Assembly (NCBI RefSeq): GCF_028743515.2
Contig: NZ_CP117969.2
Location: 439,001 to 503,000, forward strand
Direction of reading: 5' to 3'
Origin: Imtechella halotolerans
GTDB lineage: Bacteria > Bacteroidota > Bacteroidia > Flavobacteriales > Flavobacteriaceae
DNA length: 64,000 nucleotides
Numbering within the stretch: position 1 is the stretch's first letter; each line of letters opens with the position of its first letter. The notes below the pieces were generated by a model. The model saw only the letters and a list, made by a program, of their open reading frames with translations. It had not been told where the DNA came from and did no database searches. A program made the translations under genes and the position numbers. Below, piece by piece: positions 53,214 to 62,275 of this stretch.

Positions 53214-56054
53214 TTGATTTTTAGATTCCCCAACATTTCAAGTCATATTTTATATAATATAGTAAAACTAGTACTGTATACTTTCTTTCTATGTGTAAGT
53301 CCTAATGTCTTAGGACAGCATACCCCTTATTTTCAAAATTATGCACTTTCTGGTTACGGAGCAGGCAATCAAAATTGGGGAATATCCAAAGGTGATAATG
53401 GAAAACTATACACTGCTAATAATAATGGATTATTAGAATATGATGGTTTAAAATGGACTTTATATCAATTGCCGAATAAGACTACCCTTCGTTCCGTATT
53501 GGTACATGATAACCTTGTGTATACTGGGTCGTATGAAGATTTTGGGTATTGGAAAAAAGACAAGAAGGGAGTATTGCAATATACCTCTTTGACCACTTCA
53601 ATACGAGAGTCAATCACCATTAATGATGAAATCTGGCAGATTGTGCCCTACAAGGAAACTATTGTTTTTAGGTCATTTTCAAGTTTATATATCTATCACA
53701 ATGACGGAAGTATCAAAAAACTTACACCTCCTTCCGTTATTATGTCTTGTAATATAGTTAATGATGAATTTTACCTTTCTACATTACAACACGGTATCTA
53801 TAAAATTGAAAATGAAGAATTACAGCCTTACTTCTTTCATGAACTTTTAGTAGATGCAAAAGTAATAGCAGTATCTAGCTATAATGATAAATTATTAGTG
53901 AGTACTTCATTAAAAGGAAGTTATTTTATTGAAAAAGATAAACTGATAGGGACCAACTTTACGGTCAATAAAGCAATAATTGCCCATCAACTAAATAGTT
54001 TTAGCACCCTTAATGATGGGCGAATGGTTTTTGGGACTATTAAAGATGGAATCTATATTACCGACAAGCATGGTACTGTCTTATCTCACTTAAATAAAGA
54101 AAATGGACTGAGTAATAACACAGTTCTAGCCATGCATGTGGAACCTGATAATAAAGTATGGCTTGGGTTGGACAATGGGATTTCCTTTGTGGATCTAAGT
54201 AGTCATAATTATTTCTTTAATGATATTTCAGGGAGGTTAGGAGCAGTATATGATGTAGTAAAGTTTAAAGATACCCTATACATTGGAAGCAATACTGGGT
54301 TGTTTTATCTCGATAGCAATAATGCACTTCAATTTGTGGAAGGCTCTCAAGGTCAAGTGTGGGACTTAGAAATAATTGAAGGACAATTGTTCTGTGGACA
54401 TAATAACGGGACCTATATAGTGGAAGGATTTACACTGAAAGAAATAAGTCCATTTACAGGAGGTCTGACTATTAAAAAGGTTCCGGAGAAATCCAATTTG
54501 TATATTCAGGGGGCGTATACAGGATTAATTCGGTTTTCTAAAAATGACTTAAACTGGAATGCAAAACATTTAGGAGGCACTTCCATGTTAGCACGTTATC
54601 TCGTATTTGAAGACAGAAACCAAGTTTGGGTATCACATGCATATAAGGGATTGCATAAGGTAACTCTAGGTTCAAATTATGATACGATAACTTCGGTAAA
54701 AAGTTATAAAGACAAGGGCATTTGGTCCAATTTTAATGTGAGTGTTCATCAAATTAAAAAGGATATCTGTTTTAAGAGTAATAATGGTTGGCAAAAGTAT
54801 GAGCCTTTACAAGATACGATAATACCGTTTGATTTGTTAAATAACAAACTGGGTAAAGATTCGTATATCATTTCAGATTTTGACACTGATTTGTTGGTTG
54901 TTAAAACTAAAAATGAGACTATTGAATTTATTTCGTTAACCAATTTGGATAAGGTTTTAATACTCAACAATCAATATTTTAAAGATAGGTTAGTGGTGGG
55001 ATATGAGCGTGTTTCCTATGTGGGAGATTCCTTGTATGCCTTAAGTTTAATGGATGGTTTTATGCTCATAGATGGTAAGGAGTATCATGAGCACTCCAGT
55101 CTACAATTACCTTTATTGGAACAGATTGAAATTAATGATGAGTTAATTGATTTAGGTATTCTTAAGAATCAGACCATTGACTTGGATTATGGAAAGTCTA
55201 TTAGTTTTTCATTGACTTCAGCCACCTCTGAAAATTACTATCTTGAATATGCATTAGAAGCCGACGGGGAACCATATAAGTGGTATAAGATGAAAGGTGA
55301 TAAGCTTAAATTAGCAAATTTAAGTTCAGGAGGTTATAAGCTACAGTTTAGGGCTGTCAATGATTTTGGTGAAGCCTCAGAAGTATTCGCCATTCAACTT
55401 AATGTATTATATCCTTGGTATAGGGATACGCCAGGGCTCCTGTTGTTTTTCGTATTGGCTGGAATTATTGCGTTGGTATTTTTTGTCCTACATAAACGTA
55501 AAATAGCTAAGGAACAACGATTGCTTTCCATGAAATATACTAAGGAACAAGAAGAATTATTGCTACAACAGACATTAGAAAGTGATAGGAAATTGGTAGA
55601 ATTAAAGAATGAGTCCTTACGCAATGAAGTGAAGTTAAAAAGTAAGCAATTAGCTAATACAGCGATGGCTTTGGTTAAAAAGAATGAGACTTTACTGGAA
55701 ATAAAGAATGAACTTACCAAGCATAAGGATGAATTTACCAATTACTTTTCATACAAGCGATTGATTAAGAAAGTTGATAATTCAATTGATCACAAGGACG
55801 AATGGGAGGTCTTTGAGTTCAACTTTAATCAGGTTCATGAAGAGTTTTTCAATAAATTGAAGGAAAGACATCCTGATTTAACGCATAAGGATTTGAAGGT
55901 ATGTGCCTATATAAAAATGAATTTATCTACTAAGGAAATTGCCCCTCTAATGAATATCTCTATACGCGGAGTAGAAACAAATAGGTATCGTCTAAGAAAG
56001 AAACTGGATTTAGAAAATGACAATTCATTGGTAGATTATTTACAGAATATCTAA
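53214..56054 (+). CDS. Membrane-spanning propeller/Y_Y_Y sensor with LuxR-type HTH
   Basis: A 946-residue one-component transmembrane regulator. Signal peptide (hydrophobic part about 16-33), two-component-regulator propeller repeats (about 40-640, for example MHVEPDNKVWLGLDNGISFV), Y_Y_Y domain (about 655-735), membrane helix (about 740-762), coiled coil (about 763-830) and a C-terminal LuxR-type helix-turn-helix (about 885-946, HPDLTHKDLKVCAYIKMNLS). It has no kinase or receiver domain, so ligand binding outside would directly alter DNA binding inside. The frame contains no early ATG. TTG at 53214 is the best start because it keeps the signal peptide. It most likely controls the susC4 locus that begins 227 bases downstream. 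Confidence 0.88.
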   Translation: MIFRFPNISSHILYNIVKLVLYTFFLCVSPNVLGQHTPYFQNYALSGYGAGNQNWGISKGDNGKLYTANNNGLLEYDGLKWTLYQLPNKTTLRSVLVHDNLVYTGSYEDFGYWKKDKKGVLQYTSLTTSIRESITINDEIWQIVPYKETIVFRSFSSLYIYHNDGSIKKLTPPSVIMSCNIVNDEFYLSTLQHGIYKIENEELQPYFFHELLVDAKVIAVSSYNDKLLVSTSLKGSYFIEKDKLIGTNFTVNKAIIAHQLNSFSTLNDGRMVFGTIKDGIYITDKHGTVLSHLNKENGLSNNTVLAMHVEPDNKVWLGLDNGISFVDLSSHNYFFNDISGRLGAVYDVVKFKDTLYIGSNTGLFYLDSNNALQFVEGSQGQVWDLEIIEGQLFCGHNNGTYIVEGFTLKEISPFTGGLTIKKVPEKSNLYIQGAYTGLIRFSKNDLNWNAKHLGGTSMLARYLVFEDRNQVWVSHAYKGLHKVTLGSNYDTITSVKSYKDKGIWSNFNVSVHQIKKDICFKSNNGWQKYEPLQDTIIPFDLLNNKLGKDSYIISDFDTDLLVVKTKNETIEFISLTNLDKVLILNNQYFKDRLVVGYERVSYVGDSLYALSLMDGFMLIDGKEYHEHSSLQLPLLEQIEINDELIDLGILKNQTIDLDYGKSISFSLTSATSENYYLEYALEADGEPYKWYKMKGDKLKLANLSSGGYKLQFRAVNDFGEASEVFAIQLNVLYPWYRDTPGLLLFFVLAGIIALVFFVLHKRKIAKEQRLLSMKYTKEQEELLLQQTLESDRKLVELKNESLRNEVKLKSKQLANTAMALVKKNETLLEIKNELTKHKDEFTNYFSYKRLIKKVDNSIDHKDEWEVFEFNFNQVHEEFFNKLKERHPDLTHKDLKVCAYIKMNLSTKEIAPLMNISIRGVETNRYRLRKKLDLENDNSLVDYLQNI

Positions 56055-56091
56055 AAATAACTGTCTTAAAAACGAATTCCAGCAAATAAAT

Positions 56092-56202
56092 ACTACGTCA
56101 CAACTACGTCATTTAACTAAATTAACAACTATTCTTTTCGCTTTTACATATCTTTAACATGTTGTAAATGCTTGTATTTGTGTTATTTAGCATTTTGACG
56201 TA
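56092..56202 (+). promoter_or_regulatory. Candidate operator: ACTACGTCA direct repeat plus inverted copy
   Basis: ACTACGTCA occurs at 56092-56100 and again at 56103-56111, a period of 11 bases or one helical turn. The reverse complement core TGACGTA lies at 56196-56202. All are in the 227-base gap between the regulator and susC4. This is the expected place for binding sites of the LuxR-type regulator upstream. Confidence 0.5.
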
Positions 56203-56281
56203 TTTAAAATGTAAGTCTGTTTTATACTTCGTTGCAATTACATTTTAATTTAGATTCGAAACATTTCTAACTCAAACACAC

Positions 56282-59200
56282 ATGAAAACAAAAATTAATC
56301 AATTACTATTTTTTCTATTTGTTTTCTCCATTTCTTATGTGAGTGCACAGCAAATTGTTGTTGAGGGAACGGTAAAAAGTTCTGAAGACAATATGCCTGT
56401 GCCTGGTGTCAATGTCGTTGTAAAAGGTACAACTCGTGGCACCAGCACTGATTTTGATGGTAAGTATACCATTTCGGTTGCATCTGGAGAAACGCTAGAA
56501 TTCAGTTACGTAGGTTTTAAAACCGTTGATGTAGTCATCAACAATCAGAGAAGATTAGATATTGTCCTGCAGGCAGATGTAGCTGCCCTTGATGAGGTAG
56601 TTGTTATCGGGTTTGGAACGCAAAAGAAATCAGATCTTACAGGTGCCGTTTCAAGTATTAAGTCTGTGGAGTTATTAAAGCAACCAGCAGTTAATGCCGT
56701 GCAATCAATCCAGGGGAAATTATCTGGGGTGAATATTATTAACACTAATGCTCCTGGTAGTAGTCCCAATGTAATCATTAGGGGAACAGGTACAGCAGCC
56801 GCTGGTACCAATGTTTTATACGTTGTAGATGGTATTCAAATGCGTGATATTGCAAACATCAACCCTGCAGATATCGAAACCATGGACGTTCTAAAGGATG
56901 CTGCCTCAGCCTCTATATATGGTATGGATGCTGCCAATGGAGTGATTATAATTACTACCAAAAAAGGTAAAGATGGGAAAATGAAAATCAGTTTAGATTC
57001 CTATTATGGAGCAAAATCTACATTGAATGCAGTTGAAATGGCTAATGCAAGTCAATATGTGGAGTACTTTAATCAAAATAGAGCAAGTTTAGGTTTGACT
57101 ACCTTTCTTTCAGAAAATCAACCATACGACACAGATTGGTATAAGGCTTTGACAGATGTAGGGTTTACCAATAGCAACAATATGGCATTGTCTGGGGCAA
57201 GCGATATGTATAATTATTACTTTAGTTTTAATAATTATAATGAAGATGGTATTCTAAAAAACAATGAATACAATCGAAATACATTAAGAAGTAACAATAC
57301 GATAAAGCTTTTGGATGATCGTTTGAAGTTTACTTCAAATCTAAGTGCTTCATTTGTAAAGGCTACTCCTAAGCCTTTTAGTGCTTTTGACGGAGCCTAT
57401 AGACAAGCCCCTGTTATCCCTGTGTATTACCCAAGTGGTCAATTTGGTATGCCATTTTGGAATCAAACAACAGGAATAGCTACCTATGAGGGAGCTCCTG
57501 GAGAAATTGTTGGTTCTTTAAACTCAATAGGGAATCCAGTTTCATCCGTATTTTTTGCAAATGAAAAAAATTCAGGAACAGACCTACAAGGAGTATTTGA
57601 AGGAGAGTTAAAAATAACAGACTACTTAAAGGCAACTTCTCGTTTTGCTGCATCAAAGTCTTTTACACAGTCTCGAATTTTTAATGATACAAGAGGAAGA
57701 TGGCTAGCCGCTGATCCAACTAGAACCAATGCTGATTTTGATCAATTTAAGGCGAATAATCCTACCTCTACTAACTATACTGAAAACAGTTTGTCATTTA
57801 GTAAATATGAATCCTACAGATATAATTGGGACAGTTATTTAACCTTTGATAAAATGTTTAATGAAAAGCATTCAGTAAATGCGGTAGCTGGTATAACAAG
57901 AGGTATGAGAAATCAAAGTACTGAGGTGTATATGCAAGGGTATGATGTGCCATTACAAGAACAATATTGGAGTATAAACTATACTACAAGTGATTATGAA
58001 AGAACAGTAAGACAATCGTACAGCACACCTATTAAGCAACTTTCTTATTTTGGTCGTTTGCAGTATAATTTTGATTCCAAATATTATGCTCAAGTGAATT
58101 TTAGACGAGACGGTGTAAGTACTTTTAAGAACCAGTCAGATCAATATACTGGAACTGATTATTTTGGAAATTTCCCATCTTTTAGTTTAGGTTGGACTAT
58201 TTCCAAAGAAAATTTCTTTGCTGACGTTGATTTTATTGACTTCCTTAAATTAAGAGGAGGTTGGGGAAGATTAGGAAACTCGGAAGTTGATTTCAATGTG
58301 TATAGTTTTATCACAAATACAGGATCAAGTAATGTAAATTATACTTTTGGTCCAAATCAAGATTTATTTTTAGGAGCTGGTTTAGGTAGAGAAATTAAAC
58401 CTATTTCCTGGGAGGTTACAGAAGAAACCAACATAGGGTTTGATTTTGCAATGGTAAAATCAAAGTTATCAGGAGCGTTTAACTACTATAGTAGAAATAC
58501 TAATAATGCCATTTTGTTGGTTAAACCAGTATTAAGTTCACCAGGAACAGAGGATTATTTTGATCACGGTGCGGAGGTAACCAACAAAGGTGTGGAGATT
58601 GAGTTAAACTGGAAAGATTCAGTTTCTGAAGATTTTTCGTATAACGTAGGAGTTGTTTATTCGAATAACAAAAATAATGTTGAGAACGTAAAATCTGCCT
58701 ATGATGGACAAATTGGGGGAAGCCTAGGGAATGGTCAAATTACCAAACGTCTTCAAGAAGGACAGCCTTTGTATGCATGGTGGATGTATGAAGTAGATGG
58801 CGTATGGCAAAACCAAGATGAAATTGACAACAACGCTTCTATTGGAGGAGCAAGACCTGGACATCTTCGATACAAGGACCAAAATAATGATGGAATAATC
58901 GATGATAAGGATAAAAAATTCTTTGGATCATTTATGCCAACGTATAATGTAGGTATTAATCTTGGTGCAAATTATAAGAATTTTGATTTAGTTATAGAGG
59001 GGTATGGTGCCGGAGGAAATAAAGTGTATAATGGACTTAAAGGTACTCGAATTGATGGTGGTGAGAATATCACATCAGATGTATATCATTCTAGATGGAC
59101 TGGAGAAGGATCAACAAACTTACATCCAGGAGCAAATAGAGATTCATACGCTTCAACATATTATTTAGAAGATGGTGATTATTTTAGAATCAACAATATA

Positions 59201-59404
59201 ACCATTGGATATACCTTGAATAATGCGTTTGATTACGTATCAAGAATTAGAGTATATGCAACAGCACAAAATCCATTCTTATTTACTAAGTATAGTGGAT
59301 TTACTCCAGAGATTGTTGGTAGATCATCTGATAGAGCTGGTATAGAGCTTTCTGCGTATCCAATTACTAAGACTTTCTTGTTTGGTGTTAACATTGAATT
59401 GTAA
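56282..59404 (+). CDS. SusC-type TonB-dependent receptor without STN domain (system 4)
   Basis: A 1040-residue outer-membrane receptor with a signal peptide (1-22, ending YVSA), a CarboxypepD_reg-like domain (about 25-97), the segment DEVVVIGFG (104-112), a plug (about 115-225, with DAASASIYGMDAANGVIIIT) and a barrel. The STN domain of the other three receptors is missing, which fits control by the membrane regulator upstream instead of a sigma/FecR pair. The GH144-like genes downstream indicate import of beta-1,2-glucan oligosaccharides. Confidence 0.93.
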   Translation: MKTKINQLLFFLFVFSISYVSAQQIVVEGTVKSSEDNMPVPGVNVVVKGTTRGTSTDFDGKYTISVASGETLEFSYVGFKTVDVVINNQRRLDIVLQADVAALDEVVVIGFGTQKKSDLTGAVSSIKSVELLKQPAVNAVQSIQGKLSGVNIINTNAPGSSPNVIIRGTGTAAAGTNVLYVVDGIQMRDIANINPADIETMDVLKDAASASIYGMDAANGVIIITTKKGKDGKMKISLDSYYGAKSTLNAVEMANASQYVEYFNQNRASLGLTTFLSENQPYDTDWYKALTDVGFTNSNNMALSGASDMYNYYFSFNNYNEDGILKNNEYNRNTLRSNNTIKLLDDRLKFTSNLSASFVKATPKPFSAFDGAYRQAPVIPVYYPSGQFGMPFWNQTTGIATYEGAPGEIVGSLNSIGNPVSSVFFANEKNSGTDLQGVFEGELKITDYLKATSRFAASKSFTQSRIFNDTRGRWLAADPTRTNADFDQFKANNPTSTNYTENSLSFSKYESYRYNWDSYLTFDKMFNEKHSVNAVAGITRGMRNQSTEVYMQGYDVPLQEQYWSINYTTSDYERTVRQSYSTPIKQLSYFGRLQYNFDSKYYAQVNFRRDGVSTFKNQSDQYTGTDYFGNFPSFSLGWTISKENFFADVDFIDFLKLRGGWGRLGNSEVDFNVYSFITNTGSSNVNYTFGPNQDLFLGAGLGREIKPISWEVTEETNIGFDFAMVKSKLSGAFNYYSRNTNNAILLVKPVLSSPGTEDYFDHGAEVTNKGVEIELNWKDSVSEDFSYNVGVVYSNNKNNVENVKSAYDGQIGGSLGNGQITKRLQEGQPLYAWWMYEVDGVWQNQDEIDNNASIGGARPGHLRYKDQNNDGIIDDKDKKFFGSFMPTYNVGINLGANYKNFDLVIEGYGAGGNKVYNGLKGTRIDGGENITSDVYHSRWTGEGSTNLHPGANRDSYASTYYLEDGDYFRINNITIGYTLNNAFDYVSRIRVYATAQNPFLFTKYSGFTPEIVGRSSDRAGIELSAYPITKTFLFGVNIEL

Positions 59405-59421
59405 AAAATAACTCAAAGAGT

Positions 59422-60828
59422 ATGAAAATTAAATTTTTAAAAATAGGACTTATCTTAACTGGACTTTCCTTTATGGTAAGTTGTAGCGAAGATTTTTTAG
59501 ATGTTGACAGTAGAGACAGTCTTGAAGCTGAAGATACTGAGAATGTAACTCCGGAGGAAATGGTTACCGGAGTATATGGAATGCTTACTGAGTGGGATTA
59601 TGCTTTTTCCTATCTAGGAATTACTGAAATCATTTCTGATAATGCCGATAAAGGAAGCTCGCCTACTGATACAGGAGGTGATAAGCACCTTTTGGATGGA
59701 TTGACTCATAACACCTCTAGTGGTTCTATTTCTGCAATGTGGACACGTTGGTATAAAAGTGTTGGAAGGGCTTCCATTGCTATTGATTATACAGAGAACT
59801 ATGCTTTAGAAAATGAAGCTTATAAGAATAGGCTTATTGGAGAGGCAAAGTTTTTAAGAGCTCTTAATTATTTTTGGTTGGTAAGATCTTTTGGAGATGT
59901 ACCACTGCAACATATTGATTATGCAGTTCGAGCACCTAAATCAGATGTGTATGCTTTTATCGAACAAGATCTTTTAGATGCCATTGACGCACTACCATTG
60001 AAGAGTGATTATGACGCAGATGACTTGGGAAGAGCTACCAAAGGAGCAGCCCAAGGATTACTGGCAAAGGTGTATATGTATCAGGAAAAGTGGCCTGAGG
60101 CTTATGCCATGACTACTGCGGTTATTAATTCTCAAGAGTATAATTTACATTCTAATTATGCAGAGCTTTGGAGAGCTTCACAAGAAAATGGTATTGAATC
60201 CCTTTTTGAAGTGCAAGCTCGTGGTGTAGCAATTGCACACGGTGTTCAACAGTATTCTCAAACACAAGGAGCTCGCGGAACCAGTGGATGGGGATGGGGT
60301 TTTAATACACCTTCTCAGAATTTAATGGATGCTTTTGATGCCGAAGGAGATGCTATCAGAAAAAATGCAACGATTATTTTCCCAGGAGAGACGTTATGGG
60401 ATGGGCGATTTGTCAGCACTTCAGTAGAGAACATTGGTTATAATGAGAAAGCATATTCGAGTAATAATGCAGGAGCTTCAGACGGGGATAAAAACGTTCG
60501 TATTTTACGATTTGCTGAAATTCTTTTAATTCGAGCTGAGGCAGCCATACATACAGGTGCCGACGCAGCTACCCCATTAAATTTGGTTAGAGAAAGAGTT
60601 GACTTAGATCCAATAGCTAATCCGACATTGCAAGATGTATGGAAAGAAAGAAGACTTGAATTAGCATTTGAACATGACCGTTGGTTCGATTTGATTAGAA
60701 CTGGTCAAGCATCACAGGCAATGACAGCTAATGGTAAGACATTTGTTATAGGCAAGCATGAATTGTTTCCTATTCCAAATAATCAGCTGATCCAAACTCC
60801 AGATATGGGACAAAATCCTGAGTGGTAG
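59422..60828 (+). CDS. SusD-like glycan-binding surface lipoprotein (system 4)
   Basis: A 468-residue SusD-like lipoprotein with lipobox cysteine C21 (MVSC) followed by SEDFLDVDS. SusD helices include GEAKFLRALNYFWLVRSFGDVPL, and the C-terminal segment is WKERRLELAFEHDRWFDLIRTG with the typical ending LFPIPNNQLIQTPDMGQNPEW. It lies 17 bases after susC4. This is the classical SusD type of glycan loci and is unlike SusD1-3. It would capture beta-1,2-glucan fragments at the surface. Confidence 0.93.
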   Translation: MKIKFLKIGLILTGLSFMVSCSEDFLDVDSRDSLEAEDTENVTPEEMVTGVYGMLTEWDYAFSYLGITEIISDNADKGSSPTDTGGDKHLLDGLTHNTSSGSISAMWTRWYKSVGRASIAIDYTENYALENEAYKNRLIGEAKFLRALNYFWLVRSFGDVPLQHIDYAVRAPKSDVYAFIEQDLLDAIDALPLKSDYDADDLGRATKGAAQGLLAKVYMYQEKWPEAYAMTTAVINSQEYNLHSNYAELWRASQENGIESLFEVQARGVAIAHGVQQYSQTQGARGTSGWGWGFNTPSQNLMDAFDAEGDAIRKNATIIFPGETLWDGRFVSTSVENIGYNEKAYSSNNAGASDGDKNVRILRFAEILLIRAEAAIHTGADAATPLNLVRERVDLDPIANPTLQDVWKERRLELAFEHDRWFDLIRTGQASQAMTANGKTFVIGKHELFPIPNNQLIQTPDMGQNPEW

Positions 60829-60840
60829 TTTTATCTCTTA

Positions 60841-60877
60841 ATGAGTAGGCTTGGGGTTTCACTCCAAGCCTACTCAT
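60841..60877 (+). other. 14-bp intercistronic hairpin between susD4 and GH144 gene
   Basis: A perfect inverted repeat ATGAGTAGGCTTGG/CCAAGCCTACTCAT (60841-60854, 60864-60877) with a 9-base loop, starting 13 bases after the susD4 stop. The following bases lack a run of T, so it more likely protects the susCD mRNA end or causes partial termination than closes the operon. Confidence 0.6.
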
Positions 60878-60910
60878 ATTATCCTATTAATACCTACAAA
60901 TACCTTACAG

Positions 60911-62275
60911 ATGAAATATGTATATTGTCTGCTTGGAGCTGCATTTTTGGCTTCAGGCTGTCATAATATTACCAAGAGTGCAAGCTCAAAAGTACCTTCG
61001 AAAGGAACTTCTTCCTCGAATACAATCACTGTTGATCCATTATTGGATACCTTACAAAGACAAACTTTCGAATACTTTTGGAGTGGTGCTGAAGAAAATT
61101 CAGGTCTGGCCCGAGAACGAATTCATATGGATGGAGTGTATCCACAAAATGATCAAGATATTATTACTACGGGTGGATCGGGATTTGGAATGATGGCTAT
61201 TCTTATAGGGGTTAAAAATGGATATATTACTCGAGCACAAGCTTTAGAACGATTTGAAAGAATAGTAAACTTTTTAGAAAAAGCAGATCGTTTTCATGGC
61301 GTATGGCCACATTGGCTTAATGGAAAAACAGGGAAGGTAAAGCCTTTTTCAAAGAAGGATAATGGAGGGGATTTGGTAGAAACTGCATTTTTAATTCAAG
61401 GATTACTAACGGTTTCTGAATATTTTAAAGAGGGTTCAACTCGTGAACAAAATATAAGTCTACGGATTGAAAAATTATATGATGAAGTAGAATGGGATTG
61501 GTATACCAGAGGTGAAGATGTATTGTATTGGCATTGGTCACCTGAGTATGAATGGGAAATGAACTTTCCTGTAAGCGGTTACAATGAATGCCTAATTATG
61601 TATGTACTGGCAGCTTCTTCAAGAACGCATAGCATAACACCCCAGGCCTATCATAAAGGGTGGGCAATGTCTGGAAAAATCGCTAACAGCACTACCTATT
61701 ATGACTTACCAACAGTTCTTAACTATTATGGGAACGATTCGGTTCCTACAGGTCCATTATTCTGGTCTCATTATTCGTACTTAGGTTTAAATCCTAAGGG
61801 ACTAAAGGATACCTATGCAGATTATTGGCAACTTGTGCAAAATCATGCACTTATACATTATAAATACGCCATTGATAATCCTAAGGGATATAAAGGGTAT
61901 GGTAAAAATCAATGGGGGATGACCTCTAGTTATTCTATGAAAGGATATGCTGGACATAGACCAGGGTTAGATTTAGGTGTTATATCACCCACAGCAGCAT
62001 TATCTTCTATTGCCTATACTCCAAAGGAATCAATGCAAATGATAAAATATTTATACCAGCAGGCTGACTCACTTGTAGGGCCATATGGACCTTATGATGC
62101 CTATAGTCATGAAAATAACTGGTATACAAAACGATATTTAGCCATAGATCAAGGCCCCATTGTTGTAATGATAGAAAATTATAGAAGTGGAATGATTTGG
62201 GATCTTTTTATGGGAAGAGAAGACATACAAACGGGCCTAAAAAAACTAGGTTTCCAAAGTCCATATTTTAACTAA
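60911..62275 (+). CDS. GH144-like endo-beta-1,2-glucanase lipoprotein, first copy
   Basis: A 454-residue lipoprotein (lipobox cysteine C17, LASGC) of the glucoamylase-like PF10091/GH144 family with an (alpha/alpha)6-barrel pattern. The acidic residues D150, D154 and E157 in DNGGDLVET, plus E226 in GYNECL, have the same spacing (0, 4, 7, 76) as the active-site residues I recall for the Chitinophaga endo-beta-1,2-glucanase (D135, D139, E142, E211). It should cut beta-1,2-glucan into sophoro-oligosaccharides. A TTG-started frame from 60851 lies inside the hairpin and was rejected. It overlaps the next gene by one base (TAATG), implying translational coupling. Confidence 0.87.
   Translation: MKYVYCLLGAAFLASGCHNITKSASSKVPSKGTSSSNTITVDPLLDTLQRQTFEYFWSGAEENSGLARERIHMDGVYPQNDQDIITTGGSGFGMMAILIGVKNGYITRAQALERFERIVNFLEKADRFHGVWPHWLNGKTGKVKPFSKKDNGGDLVETAFLIQGLLTVSEYFKEGSTREQNISLRIEKLYDEVEWDWYTRGEDVLYWHWSPEYEWEMNFPVSGYNECLIMYVLAASSRTHSITPQAYHKGWAMSGKIANSTTYYDLPTVLNYYGNDSVPTGPLFWSHYSYLGLNPKGLKDTYADYWQLVQNHALIHYKYAIDNPKGYKGYGKNQWGMTSSYSMKGYAGHRPGLDLGVISPTAALSSIAYTPKESMQMIKYLYQQADSLVGPYGPYDAYSHENNWYTKRYLAIDQGPIVVMIENYRSGMIWDLFMGREDIQTGLKKLGFQSPYFN

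Noticed and set aside
60851-60910. TTG-started extension of the first GH144-like gene
   Set aside because: It runs through the 14-bp hairpin and places a second hydrophobic stretch before a good lipoprotein signal starting at 60911.
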